The position numbers and the translations under genes are program-made. The notes beneath the pieces were generated by a model. It saw nothing but the letters and a program-made list of their open reading frames with translations, did not search any database and was not told the DNA's origin. A stretch of 64,000 bases of DNA from Alicyclobacillus sp. SO9 (GTDB lineage: Bacteria; Bacillota; Bacilli; Alicyclobacillales; Alicyclobacillaceae), in the NCBI RefSeq assembly GCF_016406125.1, contig NZ_CP066339.1, positions 992,001 through 1,056,000 of the forward strand, in the 5' to 3' direction. Position 1 is the stretch's first letter; every line of letters starts with the position of its first letter. Shown here one piece after another: positions 62,887-64,000 of this stretch.

Positions 62887-63003
62887 GGCCTTATCAATAT
62901 AACGGCGATTTAGTAATTGGTTCGGTTCCTGCAATATCATTCCAATTCATGAAGTATGCAATAATGGTATGAAACGTGTGTTCGCTAAAAGGAGGTCAGT
63001 TCA

Positions 63004-63213
63004 ATGTGGCGTCTGCAAGTATGGGAAGGGAAGCACAACGTCGAAGGCTTTTTGCTCGACAGCGAGGAAGAAGTGCAAGCCAAGAAGGAAGAGATGAAGA
63101 GCAAATATCCAGGACCTGTGTATTCAATCAAGATTGAAGAGTTACGTCGTCCTAATAAAAAAGCAACCAAAATCAAACGAGTTGTTGACGCGATTTTCGA
63201 TGCCTTGTCTTAG
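63004..63213 (+). CDS. Small hypothetical protein
   Basis: The ATG at 63004 lies behind a consensus AAAGGAGGT, which supports translation. The 69-residue product begins MWRLQVWEGKHNVEGFLLDS, has a Glu/Lys-rich helix (about 22-36) and a basic C-terminal helix (RRPNKKATKIKRVVDAIFDA). No domain is recognised. Its stop codon overlaps that of the convergent adaA gene by three bases, so the two mRNAs share complementary 3' ends. Confidence 0.7.
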   Translation: MWRLQVWEGKHNVEGFLLDSEEEVQAKKEEMKSKYPGPVYSIKIEELRRPNKKATKIKRVVDAIFDALS

Positions 63214-63785
63214 GTTCTCAAGTTAGGTTGTTCTACTGTACTGATTGCATATTGTCGGAAGTCGGAAGGTTTTTGACCGGTTTCTCTATGGAAAACAGTA
63301 GAGAAATGGGATGCAGTGCGAAAACCCACCGCCAAGGCAATGTCTGTTATTGAACGTTTGGGTTCTGTCCGCAGTGCTTCCTTTGCTGTTTCAATCCGCT
63401 TGCGGAGCAGGTAATCCGCTGGTGTGATTCCCGTTGAACGTCGGAACACACGGTGCAGATGGTATGGACTGATGGCCAACTCAGCCGCCACCACCTCCAA
63501 TGTCAGCCGTTCCTCCAAGCGACGAGTGATGACGGTCTTGGTCGCTTCAACCAGTGCTGCGTCTGGATTCAGGTAATGCTCATCAGGTTTGCATCGTTTA
63601 CAGGGCCGGAACCCATCGTCCAGTGCTGCGCCAACCGTTGAGAAAAGGGAGACATTCTCTGGTATGGGTGCACGAGACCGGCACGATGGGCGACAAAAAA
63701 TACGGGTTGTCTTTACACCGTAAAAAAACTCTCCGTCGAATGCTGCATCACAGTTGATAATGGCCTCCCACTGCGCCTGGTTCAT
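63210..63785 (-). CDS. adaA: AdaA-type methylphosphotriester repair protein and AraC-type activator
   Basis: The start is ATG 63785 (minus), seven bases after GGAGGTG; longer in-frame starts have no site. The 191-residue protein has an N-terminal Ada zinc domain with the four cysteines Cys31, Cys35 (RIFCRPSCRSR), Cys62 and Cys65 (RPCKRCKPDE), where the first accepts a methyl group from phosphotriesters. A C-terminal AraC-type DNA-binding domain follows (SPYHLHRVFRRSTGITPADY, SITDIALAVGFRTASHFSTV). When methylated it activates alkylation-repair genes. No alkyltransferase partner (adaB) is seen inside the window. Confidence 0.93.
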   Translation of the reverse strand: MNQAQWEAIINCDAAFDGEFFYGVKTTRIFCRPSCRSRAPIPENVSLFSTVGAALDDGFRPCKRCKPDEHYLNPDAALVEATKTVITRRLEERLTLEVVAAELAISPYHLHRVFRRSTGITPADYLLRKRIETAKEALRTEPKRSITDIALAVGFRTASHFSTVFHRETGQKPSDFRQYAISTVEQPNLRT

Positions 63786-63900
63786 GCCTTCGCACCTCCT
63801 ATTGCTACTATACCCGGGAAGTCCTGAAAAAGTAATAGCTTGGAATATGACAGCAAGATAAGGAAAGCCTGCAAACCGGAAGACGAGCCGGCGAATCAAG

Positions 63901-64000
63901 CTACTCGTGCTTATGCAGGAAAGCCTCCACTGTGGAGAAGTATTCTTCCGGCTCCTCGTCAATTGCAGAGTGTGAACTGTGACGATATACATGAAACTCG
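63901..64000 (-). CDS. 3' end of an unknown gene (partial)
   Basis: Read on the minus strand, the last 32 codons of a gene enter from beyond the window and end at TAG 63903-63901. The visible C-terminus contains HSAIDEEPEEYFSTVEAFLH, which resembles the last helix of alpha/beta hydrolases (a Pro-Glu followed by a helix ending in a hydrophobic pair). Too little is present to assign a family. Confidence 0.5.
   Translation of the reverse strand, partial: EFHVYRHSSHSAIDEEPEEYFSTVEAFLHKHE

Noticed and set aside
1-64000. CRISPR arrays, tRNA or rRNA genes, prophage or replication origin
   Set aside because: No regularly spaced repeats of CRISPR type, no cloverleaf with a T-arm motif and no phage or dnaA-box cluster were found on reading.

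Overview
This 64 kb window comes from a low-to-mid GC Firmicute, most likely an Alicyclobacillus-type aerobic soil bacterium (inference). The signs are strong Shine-Dalgarno sites (AAAGGAGG-like) with many GTG/TTG starts, DHA2, PucR, WYL and AdaA genes of Bacillus type, a secreted G1 (eqolisin) glutamic peptidase, a catabolite-responsive-element-like promoter, and a Gram-positive 4-hydroxyphenylacetate (HPA) locus with an extradiol dioxygenase of the MndD/HPCD type. No tRNA, rRNA or CRISPR array was seen.

Layout. 1-7.9 kb is accessory and partly decayed: an IS110 transposase, an IS66 remnant, a DinB-fold protein, an unknown protein next to a possible caspase-fold protein, a lipoprotein, and a frameshifted ECF sigma operon. 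7.9-21 kb holds the G1 peptidase, a c-di-GMP-I riboswitch in front of a chemotaxis receptor, a GyrI-domain protein divergent from a WYL regulator, flavin reductase and monooxygenase genes, a GNAT-TetR pair, a PAS protein behind an FNR/CRP-type palindrome, and a TetR-DHA2 efflux operon divergent from an NmrA-like reductase. 21-34.7 kb is a catabolic island next to a PucR regulator: class III aminotransferase, two CoA-transferase subunits, M20 hydrolase, thiolase, polar amino acid ABC transporter, GabT, aldehyde dehydrogenase and creatininase. 34.8-46 kb is a glycan locus: a secreted glucoamylase-like protein divergent from LacI, a family 5 binding-protein ABC transporter and a GH35 beta-galactosidase. 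Two identical GAAACGTTTC operators and a strong promoter lie between the divergent genes.

46.2-62.8 kb is the most interesting part. A HisC-like aminotransferase, a FlK-type hot-dog thioesterase and a 2-oxoacid dehydrogenase (E1alpha, E1beta, E2, no E3) form one tight operon. It lies beside a nearly complete HPA meta-cleavage pathway: hpaF, hpaG split into two genes, GntR, IclR, hpaC, hpaE, hpaB, hpaD, a DapA-family aldolase and an MFS transporter. Read together, the genes suggest tyrosine -> 4-hydroxyphenylpyruvate -> 4-hydroxyphenylacetyl-CoA -> 4-HPA -> homoprotocatechuate -> ring cleavage. The first three steps would be an unusual CoA-thioester route from tyrosine to HPA. A palindrome ATCATATATGAT (one copy with one changed base) lies before hpaG/gntR, hpaE and the MFS gene and looks like the operator of the local GntR protein.

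62.9-64 kb holds a small conserved-looking ORF, adaA, and the 3' end of one more gene.
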